Shown here one piece after another: positions 1 through 12,495 of a stretch of DNA of 64,000 bases; position 1 is the first letter of the stretch; every line of letters begins with the position of its first letter. The stretch comes from Polytrichum commune (taxonomy: Eukaryota > Streptophyta > Polytrichopsida > Polytrichales > Polytrichaceae). The stretch spans positions 19,546,144 through 19,610,143 of the forward strand of contig OX485809.1 in the NCBI GenBank assembly GCA_950295325.1, given 5' to 3'. Under the pieces are notes generated by a model. It worked only from the letters and a program-made list of their open reading frames with translations. It was not told the origin of the DNA and searched no databases. The translations under genes were made by a program, and so were the position numbers.

Positions 1-34
1 CAAACACCTTCACCAGAAATGGAAAACCTATTGA

Positions 35-228
35 AGGTCTAATTTTGGTGGGAGTAACTTCCATGTAAACCGGTCAGCAGCGGGTTACACCGTCTAAGTT
101 TGCTGAGGGTTTGAAGGTGACCTCGACAGAGGATCTAATTTTGGTGGGAGTAACTTCCATGTAAACCGGTCAGCAACGGGTTACACCGTCTAAGTTGCTG
201 AGGGTTTGAAGGTGACCTCGACAGAAGT
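35..228. repeat. Tandem 96-bp repeat, about two copies
   Basis: Two near-identical units start at about 38 and 134. Each holds GTAAACCGGTCAGC, GGGTTACACCGTC and GAGGGTTTGAAGGTGACC. A single related copy lies at about 6400-6515, where the last motif reads GGGTTCGAAGGTGACC. GGTTCGAAG resembles a pol III B box, so a SINE-like origin is possible, but I see no convincing A box. Confidence 0.75.
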
Positions 229-299
229 CAAGAACATATGTACAAATTTTGTGACCGTTTGTTGTAAGGTTCGTAGATGGAGAGAAAATATAGGAAGCG

Positions 300-1190
300 G
301 ACTCAATTATAATATATTAAATTCAAATTTTTGTATAAGATGTTGGGGCCCCTATTTGAAGAAAGAGGATATACATTTTAAGATAATTGTGTTGGTGCAA
401 GAGAGGATAGCAATGTTATTGCATAAGTTGGGTAATGGTGATGGATTACAAAGCATACGAGACTTATATGGAGTCCACATGAGTTTATATTAAAAAATAT
501 AAGGGAATTTTGTGGAATTATTGGGAAGCATTTTCATTTAGTTTTTGTGCAAAACTCCAAGTAAATCGTAATTTACGGTTTTAGCTTCAAAGTTTGAGCA
601 GTTGCATGACATATCTTACATCATAGGGACAATATATAGGTCACATATTCATGTTTTAGTTTCTGTAATTGACAGAGAAAACTAATATTGTAGATTTTTT
701 TTCATTCAACAATTCTATAAGTTATTGTTGGATCAGACTGTATGTTATGGGGTTATGAGTTTGGTTAGACATGAAGCCTTCATGATTGGGTTGTTTTTCA
801 TGTTACAAGAATTGGACATGGATGCTTAGAAGATAAGTTTTAGCCGTATAGATTTATAGAAAACGTTGTATATCTAGTGAGACATTGGATGTCCTGTCCA
901 TTTAAAGGTGAAAAAGTATGTTTTATCCAAAAATGAGGCACATTGGAATTTTATTCAATCTTTAGCCAAGATGTGTGTAGAAAAAACATTTGGAATTTCT
1001 AAGGGTGGATAGAGATTGATAATGAAATAATCCGAAGTACCTTTGAGGAATATGCTTGACATTGTAGCAACTTGCATAGATTTGCATAAATTGTGTATTG
1101 TAAACAACAAAGTGATTAAAAATGAATGAATTGTTGAAATAATGCATAAATTAGCTAAAAGAGTTAGCAAAGGCAAAATATGAGAGGGTA
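300..1190 (+). pseudogene. PIF/Harbinger-type transposase remnant (DDE)
   Basis: Frames shift repeatedly, but the fragments come in the order of a plant Harbinger transposase. These are QERIAMLLHKLGNGDGLQSI (about 395-455), IREFCGIIGKHFHLVFVQ (about 500-555), an IIGTIYRSHIHV segment (about 615-655), NEAHWNFIQS...CVEKTFGI (about 930-1000) and a VATCIDLHKLCIV segment (about 1065-1105). In the family the third segment normally reads IGAIDGSH; here the first catalytic Asp is replaced by Tyr, and stops and frameshifts follow, so the copy cannot be active. It ends just before a poly-G run. The superfamily makes 3-bp TWA target duplications, as do most MITEs in this window. Recognition is from remembered family motifs. 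Confidence 0.7.
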
Positions 1191-1209
1191 GTGAATTCCG
1201 GGAGGCTAA

Positions 1210-1225
1210 GGGGGGGGGGGGGGGG
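1210..1225. repeat. Poly-G tract (16 G)
   Basis: A run of 16 G directly follows the Harbinger remnant. Such runs are prone to sequencing and assembly error. Confidence 0.9.
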
Positions 1226-3440
1226 ACTTCCTAAAGTGAAATGAAATATTCTAGCTAGAGATAATGCTTCCAATTGTAGATGAAGTAAATGATGCAAAAA
1301 ATAAAAAATAAAAAATTACTGAATTTTTTGATAATGCAATGATTATTTTCATGAAACTACAATGATGCATGAATTACTAGCCAAAATTTTGTGGCAATAC
1401 AAGCTACGAAAAAATCCAACATCACAAAAATAAATGATAGTGGGACAATTACAATAAAAGAGTAACTAGAATTTATGTAGGAAAGGAGCAAAAAATGAAT
1501 CCATGTTCTTCAGGAAATTTGTGGAATCTTGCGATGATGTACGAAGGGCCTTATAATTACCAATAACATGTTTTAGCATAAATTTAATATTTTTTCAACG
1601 ATACCGATTTGTTTTGTTGTTTAGAACATATCCATATTATTATAAGTCTTGAAGAACATCTTTTCAATTTCCTCTCATTTAAGTCAATCGTCTCTTTTGG
1701 CTCTAATAACTCCTCATCTCTTGCGATTCAACCTGCACCCTTTGACTTTCAAAGGCTATTGCCTTAGTGTTACACACATAGGTTTAACTATGACACTCAA
1801 AACCTTTCATCTTTATTTCTCCAGTTGACATGCAAAACTTCCTCAATCTTGCACTATGATGATACTCTTACTCACAACATGCATTGGCATTAGGTCTTAT
1901 CATACTGTACTTTGCCAATCTATCACTCATGCTCACCCTTTCTTTCTCTATCGCCAACAATTACGCTCTTACATTCAAATCTCAATGCCTTCTTCCTCTT
2001 GCTCTCATACTATCATCCTCGTGTTTACTCTCACTCATATCCACTTTGTTGGCAAACCTTATTTCACAAGTCTATTGCAAAGAATTTGTTATTTTACATT
2101 CACTCGGACTCATACAATCCTCGATCAACCTATTCATGCTCTTAATAATCTATTTGCTCAACACCGTGCATGTAGCCATTGCTTTCACACATGCAAGTTC
2201 TCTAGTTTACTACGGACTGCAACCAACTACAATCAAACCTCCACTCCACATACAACAAGACAATCACATTTAAAAGTCATCCTTACTCTCGATTTCATAA
2301 TTCAATTAAGTATATAATCCAAATCACTTGGTTCATCTCAATCTATTGCCTTCTTGGCCCTTATGTCTATCTACCCAATCTCAATTATAAAGTATCGATG
2401 ATCTCTATGTTTGTTGCTTACTAAAAGACTATGCCTAATTTCTACATATGAAAGTAGCCCATCTTTCTCATGACCGACCTTCTCCTCATAGAGCCAAAAG
2501 GAATGCAAAAGTGGTTACATGCAATAACCAGCTTGAAGTGGCAATAGCTTCCTAACTATGAATGAGAATCTAACTACCATGTGTTGGATGAAAGCCACAA
2601 AACTTCAAAATTTGGCCACTTCAACTTGGCTATGGCCAAAAAACTTAGCTTACAAATGATAAAGGAGAATTAGTGTAGTGTGTGATACTATGGAATAACA
2701 CAAAGTGAAAAATCTATGATATCTCACATGGAACACAAATAATCTCCCATAGTTGTCTACACATGCAAAGCTCAAACTTTATGGGATGCGTTTGGTCAAA
2801 ATTTCATAACAATACTTACAAAATGATGAGAATAAGTACAAGTAGATAAACTTATTTCTACATATGTAACATGTACAAAAGATTGTCATTTTCAACCATG
2901 CAACATAAAACTTTGAATATCATACTCTTAGTAGCAATTATATGAGCAACACACTTTCTAGACAACTTATCGTAAATGCACTCCACTTGCAACAACTCAT
3001 AATAAGAAAAACTTCTTGAACATTCACCTAAAATGAAATCCAATACTTGTGAGCACCAACATGCATTTCCACCATGTGAACATATGGTACTTGGAACCAA
3101 AAAAAAATGGCTTATTAATATTGAACATGACATTGTCACCAACATAACTCTTGTTGCATGCAATCGACAATATTGAATATAAACATACACTTGACCAGGT
3201 AAAACTTGGTCATGTCTCGATTAAGAACAACAACAAGTCTCTAATCAAGCTAAAATATTGACCACAAACTTAAGGACTTAATTGTGGTAGAATGCAACAA
3301 CTTTGTTATTCTAAGTAAAGCTTTCATGCAAATTGTCTTACATTTATAAAAACTAGATACATCTTACCAACACAAATGATGGGCATCATACATGGAGTTG
3401 TAGAATGGAAAGATCCATAGCTTCGAAAAATGATTATTGA
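1226..3440. other. No gene recognised; AT-rich intergenic DNA
   Basis: Open frames here (for example 1856-2317, +) are compositionally plain and match no family I know. About 1650-2330 is rich in C and T on the + strand. No RNA gene or clear element boundary was seen. Confidence 0.6.
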
Positions 3441-3942
3441 GGGCCACTTCACACACGAGACTGAGAGCCCGTGACCAATACACTTGAAGCACTCTCGTTG
3501 ATGGAAAAGGTGGAGCCGGTCCAAGTTCGCTTTACACTACGCTTGAGGGACCAACGGAGTAAGTGAATGTAAGATGGATGTAAAGTCTACATGGCTTCCT
3601 TCCTATGTGGCATCGAATGGATCATGTTTCATGGTCACTTGGACTATTCTCAAAACCACCTCTTGGAGGTAGGCCTAACACAAAACCGGGAGATCATGGC
3701 ACTCCAAATACTCACAACCGTTGATTTATTCTATTTTATCATGTGTGAGGACCCGCGTGAATAGAAATTCATCGAAATAGCATTTGGTTGAGGGTCCGGT
3801 CACATATGACTTCACACTACAATTGAGGGTCCATGACTGCACTACATGATTTTGGAGATGTCTTGGGACAACCTTTCGACACTTTCTTTTGGGCTCTCAC
3901 AATCTCATGGTCATGGCTCTTGGCTTGTGTGTGAAGTGCCTC
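3441..3942 (-). mobile_element. Harbinger/Tourist-like MITE, family A copy 1
   Basis: The left end reads GGGCCACTTCACACACGAG and the right end is the degraded inverse (TGTGTGTGAAGTGCCTC). The interior matches the reverse complement of the copies at 12.5 and 32.5 kb. Flanks are TGA and TAA, a worn form of the TTA/TAA duplication. No coding capacity is seen. Confidence 0.8.
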
Positions 3943-3954
3943 TAAGTCAATAAT

Positions 3955-4270
3955 GTAGAGACATTGCCCGCAACCAAGCGAGAGAGAGAAGCTCTGGGGC
4001 GACGGGGAAGACGAGAGCTCATAGACGGCAATGGAAACAGGACTGGTGGAAGACCGGTGAGAACAGGGCCACTGAGACTAGCCATTCGGGAACAGGAGCG
4101 GCCAAGGGAACGTGAGAGGTTATGGGAACTCAAGGGGAACGTGCACGGCCAAGGGGAGCGTGCGAGGGATTGGGAACCCAAGGGAACGTGAGCGGCTGAG
4201 GGAGCGAGCACGGCTGTGGGAACGCAAGCGGCCAAGAGAACGGGAGCAGGGAACGGCCAAGGCTACTGTA
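3955..4270. repeat. GC-rich degenerate minisatellite (GGGAACG-type)
   Basis: Short purine-rich units such as GGGAACG, CGGCCAAG and GAGCG recur irregularly. The apparent Arg/Glu-rich frames on both strands are by-products of the repeat. A TATTTATAGGGC sequence follows at about 4314 with no gene behind it. Confidence 0.6.
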
Positions 4271-4639
4271 GTGGAAACAGGGTCCGAGCTGAGAACAAAA
4301 GGGGTGGGCCGTCCCTATTTATAGGGCATATGGCCAAATTCAAGGGATGAATGTAATTGTAAATGAATAATTAACCAATAGGATACGAAGGGATATGTAA
4401 GTAGGAAATACATATTAGGCAAAATAGATTTAGAAACTTTGAATTAAAGACTTGTTAATCAGGCTATTTTTAGATACATGGCTAAATTTAGCCAAAGCTG
4501 ACGTTGATTAGGATTTTAGGAAAAACTAGATGTGAAACACTATATAAGAAGGCCACTTAAGGGCCCTAATACACGTCATTTGCATAAGAAGATTTTACAT
4601 GAGTGTCCGAGCTCCTGAGTCTTGAGTCTTGAGTTCGCA

Positions 4640-4782
4640 ATTGGCACCCGCGGTGCATTAGATAGAAAATCGGCACCCTCGGTGCACTTAAGTCAAATTG
4701 GCACCCACGGTGCGATAGGGATCGAAATTGGCACCCTCGGTGCGGTAAGGTATAGATAGAGAATTGGCACCCCTGGTGCGGT
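4640..4782. repeat. Minisatellite of short hairpins (GGCACC...GGTGC)
   Basis: Five copies of GGCACC, then a 2-3-nt centre, then GGTGC are separated by about 20-28 bp. The centre varies while the arms are kept. A TATATAAG box lies about 100 bp before the array (about 4541), so an LTR or promoter origin is possible but unproven. Confidence 0.75.
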
Positions 4783-5715
4783 AAGGTATGATGCGGCGAA
4801 TCAAAGTGCAAAGCTATCACGTAGGCCTAGGCAATTATTGAAACACGCGACGAGCAAAGCTTTTGGAAAGGAATCAAATCAAAGAGACTTACTTGCGGCT
4901 TATTAGCAAAGCGCCACACAAGGGAGTTTCGATAAATGCTTTATGAATTCATGTACGTGATTTAAAGGAGAAGCAATTGCGTTACGACAAACTTGAGGTT
5001 TTCACATAGCAATTCGAATTATGCATGGCATCCGGTAAAGTCACCCCAAACTTAGCAAGTGTTTTGAGGTGAAGGAAATATAAGCTACGAAAATCAAATC
5101 ACTTGGGTAGTGTTCATTGGAAGAGAGGGGCATGAGGCCTCAAGCCGAAGTTGACACCTAAGTAAAAACACTTATCATTACCTTCCACACTATCGGTCTT
5201 GGGTTACCTTGATTAGCTTACTCGATAGGACTTAACAAATCTAATCAATAAGACGGCAAACAAGGAATTGATTTAGGGGAGGCTAAGTTGTGGCCTCGTC
5301 ATCAAAACCCCCCCATCATACCACCTAAGGGATTTGAGGCCTAAGAAGGATATTCTGGTATATAGGCCGGCCTTAGCTAAAGATTCGGAATTACCTTAGA
5401 TATGCACTAGGGAGAGGCTCCACGCCTTAGGCCAAGAAGGCTCGAGGTAATAACTTGAGAATTGGCATTAATTACCGAATATTCTATCTTAAAGATCCCT
5501 CTCGGAATATTGATAAATATCATCCAAGCACCTCGAAGATTGAATCCACACATGAACTTGATGGCGGGCACTTGAGGCTAATAGAATTGAGAGAATTCCT
5601 TGACCTCAAGTATGTCCGACTTAAGAGAAATTATAATTGCAAGGGAGTAGGCTTTCCTCGTAATAAGTGCTTAGGCAAGGATTCTCAAAGGGACGTTGGA
5701 GGAATTAGAGAATTC
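4783..5715. other. No gene recognised
   Basis: Intergenic sequence with many short AGGCC/CTTAG motifs. The 88-codon frame at 5455-5721 resembles nothing I know and has no flanking signals. Confidence 0.5.
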
Positions 5716-5719
5716 TCGT

Positions 5720-5892
5720 GAGGTTCCTTTAGTAAGAGAGTATGCTTGGAAGTTGTAAACTCTCTCAAAGGAACATTCGTGAAATACTTTGAGAGAGAGA
5801 ATTCTCCCAATATTCCTTTAGTGAGAGAGTATGCTTGAAAACTATAAACTCTCTCAAGGGAACATTCGTGAAATACTTTGAGAGAGTAAGGA
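5720..5892 (+). repeat. Tandem duplication, about 92-bp unit
   Basis: The block TTCCTTTAGT...GAACATTCGTGAAATACTTT occurs twice in tandem, with TTCCTTTAG starts at about 5723 and 5813. Each unit holds complementary CTCTCTCAA/TTGAGAGAG-type stretches. Confidence 0.8.
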
Positions 5893-5909
5893 AGGTTTTA
5901 ATCATTCAA

Positions 5910-6230
5910 ACCATGAAAGATATTGTATGTAGAAATAAAGTTCCCCTAAGCACACTTAACCTTGACGTTAGGCTTTAGGGGAACATAACCTTAGAAACTT
6001 AGAGCACTTTCTCCTTGGAGGTTCATTAAGAAGAAACATCATTTTAGAAACACTATGTGATAAGAACTTGATATTTATAAGAACCTGAATTAATAAATAG
6101 GATTTTGAATGATTTCAAACCATGAAAGATATTGTATAAGAAGGAGTTCCCTCTAAAACACTTAACCTCGACATTAGAAGTTCGGGGAACATAAGCTTAG
6201 AAGACTTGGACACTTTCTCCTTAGAGATTT
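5910..6230 (+). repeat. Direct repeat, about 110 bp twice, about 205 bp apart
   Basis: Sequence starting CATGAAAGATATTGTAT and ending in CACTTTCTCCTTRGAG is found at about 5913-6020 and again at about 6120-6225. A shorter third relative ends at about 6300. Confidence 0.7.
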
Positions 6231-6558
6231 ACAAAAGACCAACCTTAAAGTTTTTTTAAAGGAACATAAACTTGGGAACTAGGGCACTTTCTCAGTAGAG
6301 ATTAACCCCAAAGAGGAAGTATCATACTAGGGACACTAGGCATTGAGTACATCTTATTAGAGATCTAACATCATATTAAGCTTTTGAATTAATGAGACCA
6401 CCTTCAGGAATGGAATTGAGGAGCGAGCTAATTTTAGGTGGGCGCAGTGTCTGTGTAAACCGGTCAGCAACGGGTTACACCGTCTAAGGCTGAGGGTTCG
6501 AAGGTGACCTCAACAAATAACCCGAGAGTCAATAGGTTGGCCACGGTTCTCACACTTA

Positions 6559-7101
6559 GGGTCACTTCACACATGAGCCAAGAGCCGTGACCTTGTAATG
6601 GTGAGGATCCTTGACTCTCATCCAGAGGCCGTACCATGGGTGTTGGGGAAGCCGTTTTATGTAGTTATGGGCCCTCAAGCATATTGTGAAGTGAGAATGG
6701 ACCATGTTGCGGGATCATTATATATTTTGTTGGCGGAAAAAGAGGGGAGGATTTGGATTAATATAATATGTCTCAAACTCTCTCGATTTAAGAGAATTAT
6801 TCGGTGGTGTTTGTATGTCTTGGAATCTGTTTTGGAATTTGCCCTTCAAATTGTCCTAAAATCTGTCATGTTGGAAAAAAATATTTAAAAAAATTCATGG
6901 TCTCCCGGAGACCATGAAACCTTACCCATAGTCAACCATGTAGGACTCCATGTAGACTTTTCATCCACGAAGTCTTCTGTGGACCTTTAGGCCTTCACCT
7001 TCATGTGTGAAATGAACTTGAACAGTCTCCGCCCTTTCAACCAATGAGAGCTCTTAGATTGCAATGGTCACGGGCCTTCAGTCTTGTGTGTGAAGTGACC
7101 C
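6559..7101 (+). mobile_element. Harbinger/Tourist-like MITE, family A copy 2
   Basis: Ends are GGGTCACTTCACACATGAG and the inverse GTGTGTGAAGTGACCC. The flanking target duplication is TTA on both sides. The interior is longer than in the other copies, so it probably carries an extra insertion. Non-coding. Confidence 0.85.
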
Positions 7102-9828
7102 TTATGTCAAAATCCATATACACTCACCATGAACATAGTATAGGGTTGAGAACTTACACAGAGATCTTCAAGAATCATACTTGCATTAGAATCATACTTG
7201 CATCTTCTCCCTCAGTCAACACCTAACCAGACAAAAGTATCATGGTGTTAATTAAGACAAGTATTTATACCTCAAGCTCAATAATAAATCGATCAGTAAG
7301 CAGTTGGTGCTTTTATTTCTATCAAGTACATGGGGCAGATTTGTTCATGAGTGTTCATAAGGACCATACAAAAAGCAAGGTCCACTTTGTACTTCTGCTA
7401 AAGCCTTTGGAAGTCTTGGTGTCCTGAAGGCTCAGCAAATGTGCCTTTTTGCCATAGTAATTACCCGAAGAATACCCAAGAACCCAATAAGCTGGAAAAC
7501 TCAACTAAGGTTAGCTAAGGTATATATGCGGGTGTTAATTAGTTGATTTGTTTTCTCATGTTTTCCAACTTCTACCGATTAGTTTTACACAACAAAACCA
7601 CGTGTTGCATTAGCGAATCTACGATGAAACATCTGCAAAAACCGGATCGAGAATTGATCCTCCCCTAATTTGGTTATGATGGTCATAAGTGCAAGTTTGT
7701 TGGTTTCTTGACTGGATACATAGGTCCTCCCAATTGTGTTCACTGTTGAGCGTCGAGTAGTTATTAATATTTGAAGGCGTAGTCCAATCTCTCTTGAACA
7801 CACGTGTCTTTATGATGTTTACTCTTTGATCCTCACCGAACTACATACCAATCAAACATAGGGTTCTGATTAGGAAAACGAGCCACTTAAGACCCATGCA
7901 CCTTATGCATCTATTGATAAACTTCAAACTCCACGAGCTTTGTGAAATCTAGAAACAACGCGATCCTCGATGAAGTTACTAAAATGTTATGGTGAGCAAT
8001 GAGCACGAAAACATGATAGAATTTGATGCAATGAAAGCTCAAAACGGATGTCAAAAGAAGGAGAAACTATTTTACACCTCAATGAAGCTCATGGTGGTGG
8101 ATTATGCACTATGAGAGTGCAAAAAAATGAAGGTCGGATGCATTTCGGGCAATGGTTTTCCAAGCGTTTGCAACTTCTCTACAAGAGAGAAGAGAGGCAA
8201 AAGCATTGGAGGAGAAAAGCTTTTCAAATCTTTTGAAATTGTAGATCTAGTGGTTGTTCTAGAAGACGAGTGTGGATCCTCCATTCTAGTAGATTCCAAG
8301 GTGTCCCAATAATGAAATGCGGCACAATGTGAGAGTGTTCTATGAATTCTTTGTTATTTTATTTTTTAATGTCAAAACCCATGATATATGGGAGGGAAAT
8401 GTGACAACAAGGAGTGAAATTTAAACTGAAAACATTTGTTCCCTAGGGTGTCGGGATCTAAGAGAAGATGTGACATTTGAAGGAGGTTGACATTACGAAG
8501 TGTAGGGTGTATTGACTTTGTAACTCGTGCATAAAGAACAAGATTACCTCATTTGAGAAAGAACACCAAGTTCCCTTATTTGCCTTTACATCAAATATCA
8601 CACTACACTAAACAATCCTATTAGCATGGAAATAATTAGCGTGGGCTACACTCACTTTTTAGTCAAGGTGGAATTAACATTGATTCAAGACCCTGGATCT
8701 ACTCCTAAGTCTTCATGAAGACTTTCAAACTACACCTTACATTAAACAAATTAGGCGCCTTACATCAAAAGTAGCTAGAAATATAGAAACCGTCCACATT
8801 GATTTTTTAGAAAGCAAATATTGTAGCCTGTGCTAATTTTTGACTATTGATTTAGGGTGAGTTGAAAATTAATGTGACTTGCATTAATGCTCATTATGAG
8901 AATCAGCACACGCTCAAGAAAATCATTGTTGCTCACAATAATAGGACTATGTGATGTAAATATGAACCTCTTTAATAATTTATTCATCGCCAAACATGAA
9001 TGATCTTTTACATGGGAGGAGCACGTGTAAGCTTAGGGTGGGTTTCCATTAGGGTCTAGTTCAAGAAATTTGAGGTCTGTAAGACACCTTAACCACCAAG
9101 TGCACAAAAGAGCAAAAGAGGTCTTCGATTGTTGTATAAGGACTCTAGGTTTGAGTAGTTGATGTCTTTGTCAAAAGTATAGAAATGCAATATGGGTGCA
9201 TTAGCCTTATGTATCACCGTTGTTTCATAACTATGGCATGAAAGTGATGTCACGTTACCACCGCTTTGTTTTCATACCTTGGACCTAGATCCTAGTGTGA
9301 ACTCCTTGCATCACCAACAAGGTAGACATGCCTAATTCAATTAGTTACTTTAGGGTTAGTGTCCATGTAGGCCGCTCACCCACCTAGGTTTTGGTGGGCA
9401 AGCAACCTACGTGGAAACTCACCATGAACCGGACACTTATATTTGACTGGTGTATGATTTTGGTGTGGTTCCAAAAACATATACAAAAAAGGCATGCGTT
9501 TTAGAAATACTAGACTGCATGCTCAAATTATGGTAAGCACTATAAATTCAATAATTAGGAGAACATATTGTATATGACCCGCTCGACGAGTACATGAATC
9601 CTCACTTTAATAATGGACAAGATATTTATTCAAGCTCCAAAAAAGGAACATGAAAGTGGTTGTGGCCTTGATTTGGTTTTGGTAACCAACTCCTGCTTAT
9701 TGCATGTTTCAAAGCCTAAGAGAATTGGGCTAGGGAGAAAACGAACCATTTAAGACCCGTCCACCTTAGATTAGGCTTATCCTCATGAAGTTTGCAGCCC
9801 ATAAAAGCAAGCGAGGCTTAGCTTGTTG
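7102..9828. other. No gene; worn dispersed repeats
   Basis: About 7560-7700 resembles 33595-33720 (shared TTTTCCAACTTCT and AAATCTACG.TGAA stretches). About 7870-7960 resembles 9735-9830 (AAAACGARCCAYTTAAGACCC). A short relic of the TTAGGGTTAGT... MITE end lies at 9350-9440. No coding or RNA gene recognised. Confidence 0.5.
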
Positions 9829-10479
9829 CACTAATTGTTGCATGTAGTGTCATATGGTATTTTACGCCCCTATGATAACTTTTCTAACGACATTTTTTAT
9901 GAATACGTTCACAAGTATTAGAGTTATTTGTAAAGTAAAGCAAGTAAAACCATGGGTTAGTCCCAAACCTCAAGTTTATGAGAATTAACACAAAGCCACC
10001 CAAGTTTTCTTAATGCTTCAATTTCCATACACAAAGAATGGTATCGGGCTATTAAAAAACCAATTGTCTAGCTTGTTCTCCTAGGATGGGTGGCCCAAGC
10101 TAGCCTTGTATAGGTGGATCCAAGATTTTAAGACATGGGTCTCATGTGCATATCTAATTTTAGATCCTAATAACCTCTCAAAGTTTGAGAGGTGGAAAGA
10201 GACAATCCCAACTTTCAAAACATGCTCCAATACACGATGAGCTACACAAGCTCTCCATGGAAAGTTTTCTCTCAAAGAAAAATCAAACCCAATGTTTCGT
10301 CCCTCGTTGAAGGACTTTATGGCTAAATAACTTGCTTATAGTTCATCCACTACTCAATACCCTACATGGCCCACGAGGCCAAGACTTCTCCGGTGGAGAA
10401 TTTCAAGCTTGGTTGAATAAAATGACATGGTTGTCAGCTGGGCAACATTTTTTTGCTCGGGGAGTTCTCTAAAGATCAA

Positions 10480-10990
10480 GTCTCTTGGGCAACTTCAAAC
10501 CCTCAAACAAAGAAACTCGACCACCAGAGAACTCCAACTCGAGACGTTTTTTTTTGAAAAAAACAACATTCTTCCACCTTGTTTACCACACCAACGGTGA
10601 CCAACCTTTGCCTCCATTGTATAGCCTTGGTTTGGGCGGGAATTTTCGGCCGACCGGTGCACCTGTCGTCTAAAGCACCGGCTCTAGATACGAATATTTC
10701 GCGACGAGCTGACCGACAGGACAAAGGCCACGACACTGCCCGAGTGGTCCTTCTCTGCCCGGGCTCAGATCACATAAAGCGAAAGACATGTGTGTGACCT
10801 ACTTGCGCTGACGTGGCAGAGGGTGGTGTGACCTGGCGCTTATGTGACCTGGGAAGGAGTGCAATTGTCCCGCCTGGCGTCAATGGCCATCGTGCTTGGA
10901 CTCTCTCTCTGTCTGCCCTGCATGCTCATCACGCTCTCTAAACTCACACGAGTCTTCGAGCCCAGGAACACAATTTTAATAAGATTGCAT
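10480..10990. other. GC-rich block inside the fold-back element
   Basis: Composition rises sharply against the AT-rich arms. It contains TGACGTGGCA at 10809-10818, the ACGT-core sequence bound by plant bZIP factors, but there is no gene beside it. It may be a piece of captured genic DNA. No protein family recognised. Confidence 0.4.
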
Positions 10991-11715
10991 GACAGGGCCA
11001 GGCGCTTGGATGAAAACTCAAAGTGCGTTCGTCCGTTTGGTTCAACTTACATTGGAGTACGGTAATTAAAGGCCAGTCCACACGGGTCCCAAGTCCCAAG
11101 TCCCAAGTATGACATGGATGCCTACATGGCAACACCATGTGGAGGTGAGGTTCGTGAGTGAACATTGTTAAGAGTTAGGTCGAGCAAAAAGTTAAATCCA
11201 ATTGTTAACACAAGTCCTGTGAATGTTTTGGCATAAAGTAATTGAGATTTGACTTTAATGGTAGTTAACCATGTTTGAATGGTTTCTTGAGGCACACAAG
11301 TTGGGACTTCGCCTCCGTGTTGGGACTTGGGACTCGGGACCTCGTGTGAACTAGGGCATGACGCTGGGATGAAAACACAATGCGAGTTCATCTGTTTGGT
11401 TGAACTTACATTGGAGTACGGTCAGGGCCAATCCACACGGGTCCCAAGTCCCAAGTATGACATGGATATCTACATAGCAACACCATGCGGAGGTGAGGCT
11501 CATGAGTGAATTCTGTTGAGAGTTAGGTCGAGCAAAAAGCTAAATCTAATTGTCAACACGAGTCCCGCAAATGTTTTGGCATAAAGTAATCGAGATTCGA
11601 CTTTAATGGTAGTTAACCATGTCTTAATGGTTTTTTGAGGCACACAAGTTGGGACTTCGCCACCGTGTTGGGACTTGGGACCTCGTATGAACTGGCCATG
11701 ACTAAGGTATTCAAT
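10990..11715 (+). repeat. Tandem duplication, about 355-bp unit, two copies
   Basis: Unit 1 is about 10990-11350 and unit 2 about 11350-11710. Anchors are TTGGAGTACGGT (11051/11411) and AGAGTTAGGTCGAGCAAAAAG (about 11170/11519). Each unit holds GGGTCCCAAGTCCCAAG near its start and the inverse-like TTGGGACTTGGGA near its end. Confidence 0.85.
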
Positions 11716-11945
11716 GTCACCAATTCTATTTATGTTGCTAACTTGATATTATATGTAAACCGCCCGTGTAGTGTCACCAACACTAAATGTAAACTTCACA
11801 TTGTTAATCACTCCTTGTAAAAAGTAAAATAAAAGTAGGCATTAGAGATTTACAATGCTACAATTATAGTCACTTACTGAATGGTTTTTTCATCCAAATT
11901 TCAATCATCCATGACAATACTTCATTATATAAATGTTGGGATGCA
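11705..11945 (+). repeat. Dispersed repeat, copy of 39318-39530
   Basis: Both places share TGTCACCAACACTAAATGT, then CAATTA..GTCACTTAC, then CCAAATTTCAATCA/CCGAATTTCAATCA followed by CCATGACAATA. Non-coding. Confidence 0.7.
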
Positions 11946-12495
11946 AAATATACCAAACTAAAAGTGGATGTACTCAAAATGGATGAACCAAGAGCAAGTC
12001 GGGATGACAATAGAGTTACATATGCGTAAAAGTCCCTCAAGGAGCGGCGAAACCATGGGTTTGATCCTTCTTTGAAATAAGTCTCTTTTAACAACTCGTT
12101 AGCTTGTCATGTTATGAAGCCTATTTTGAAAGCTGGGTGAAATTTTTAGAAGGAGTTTTCGAATCTAAATAAGATATGCACATGGGACCCACGATCTAAA
12201 ATCCTAGATCAGCCCATGTAAGGCTAGCTTGGCCCACCCATCCCAGTAAGACAAGCTAGGAAGTCAATTTGTAATAACCTGACACCACTCTCTGTGTATG
12301 ATAATTTAAGCATTAAAAAAACGCGGGTGACTTTGGATTAATTCTCGTAAACTCATGGTTTGGGACTAAACCCATGGTTTCGTCTGCATTGCTTTACGAA
12401 TATCTCTAATTCTTGGAAACTTATTCACAAGAAGTTCATTAGAAAACTCCATTAGAAAAGTTACAACACTAACATAAAATACCGTGTCGCACTAA

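Noticed and set aside
1856-2317. 153-codon frame
   Set aside because: C/T-rich sequence with three overlapping open frames and no recognisable domain; chance openness is more likely.
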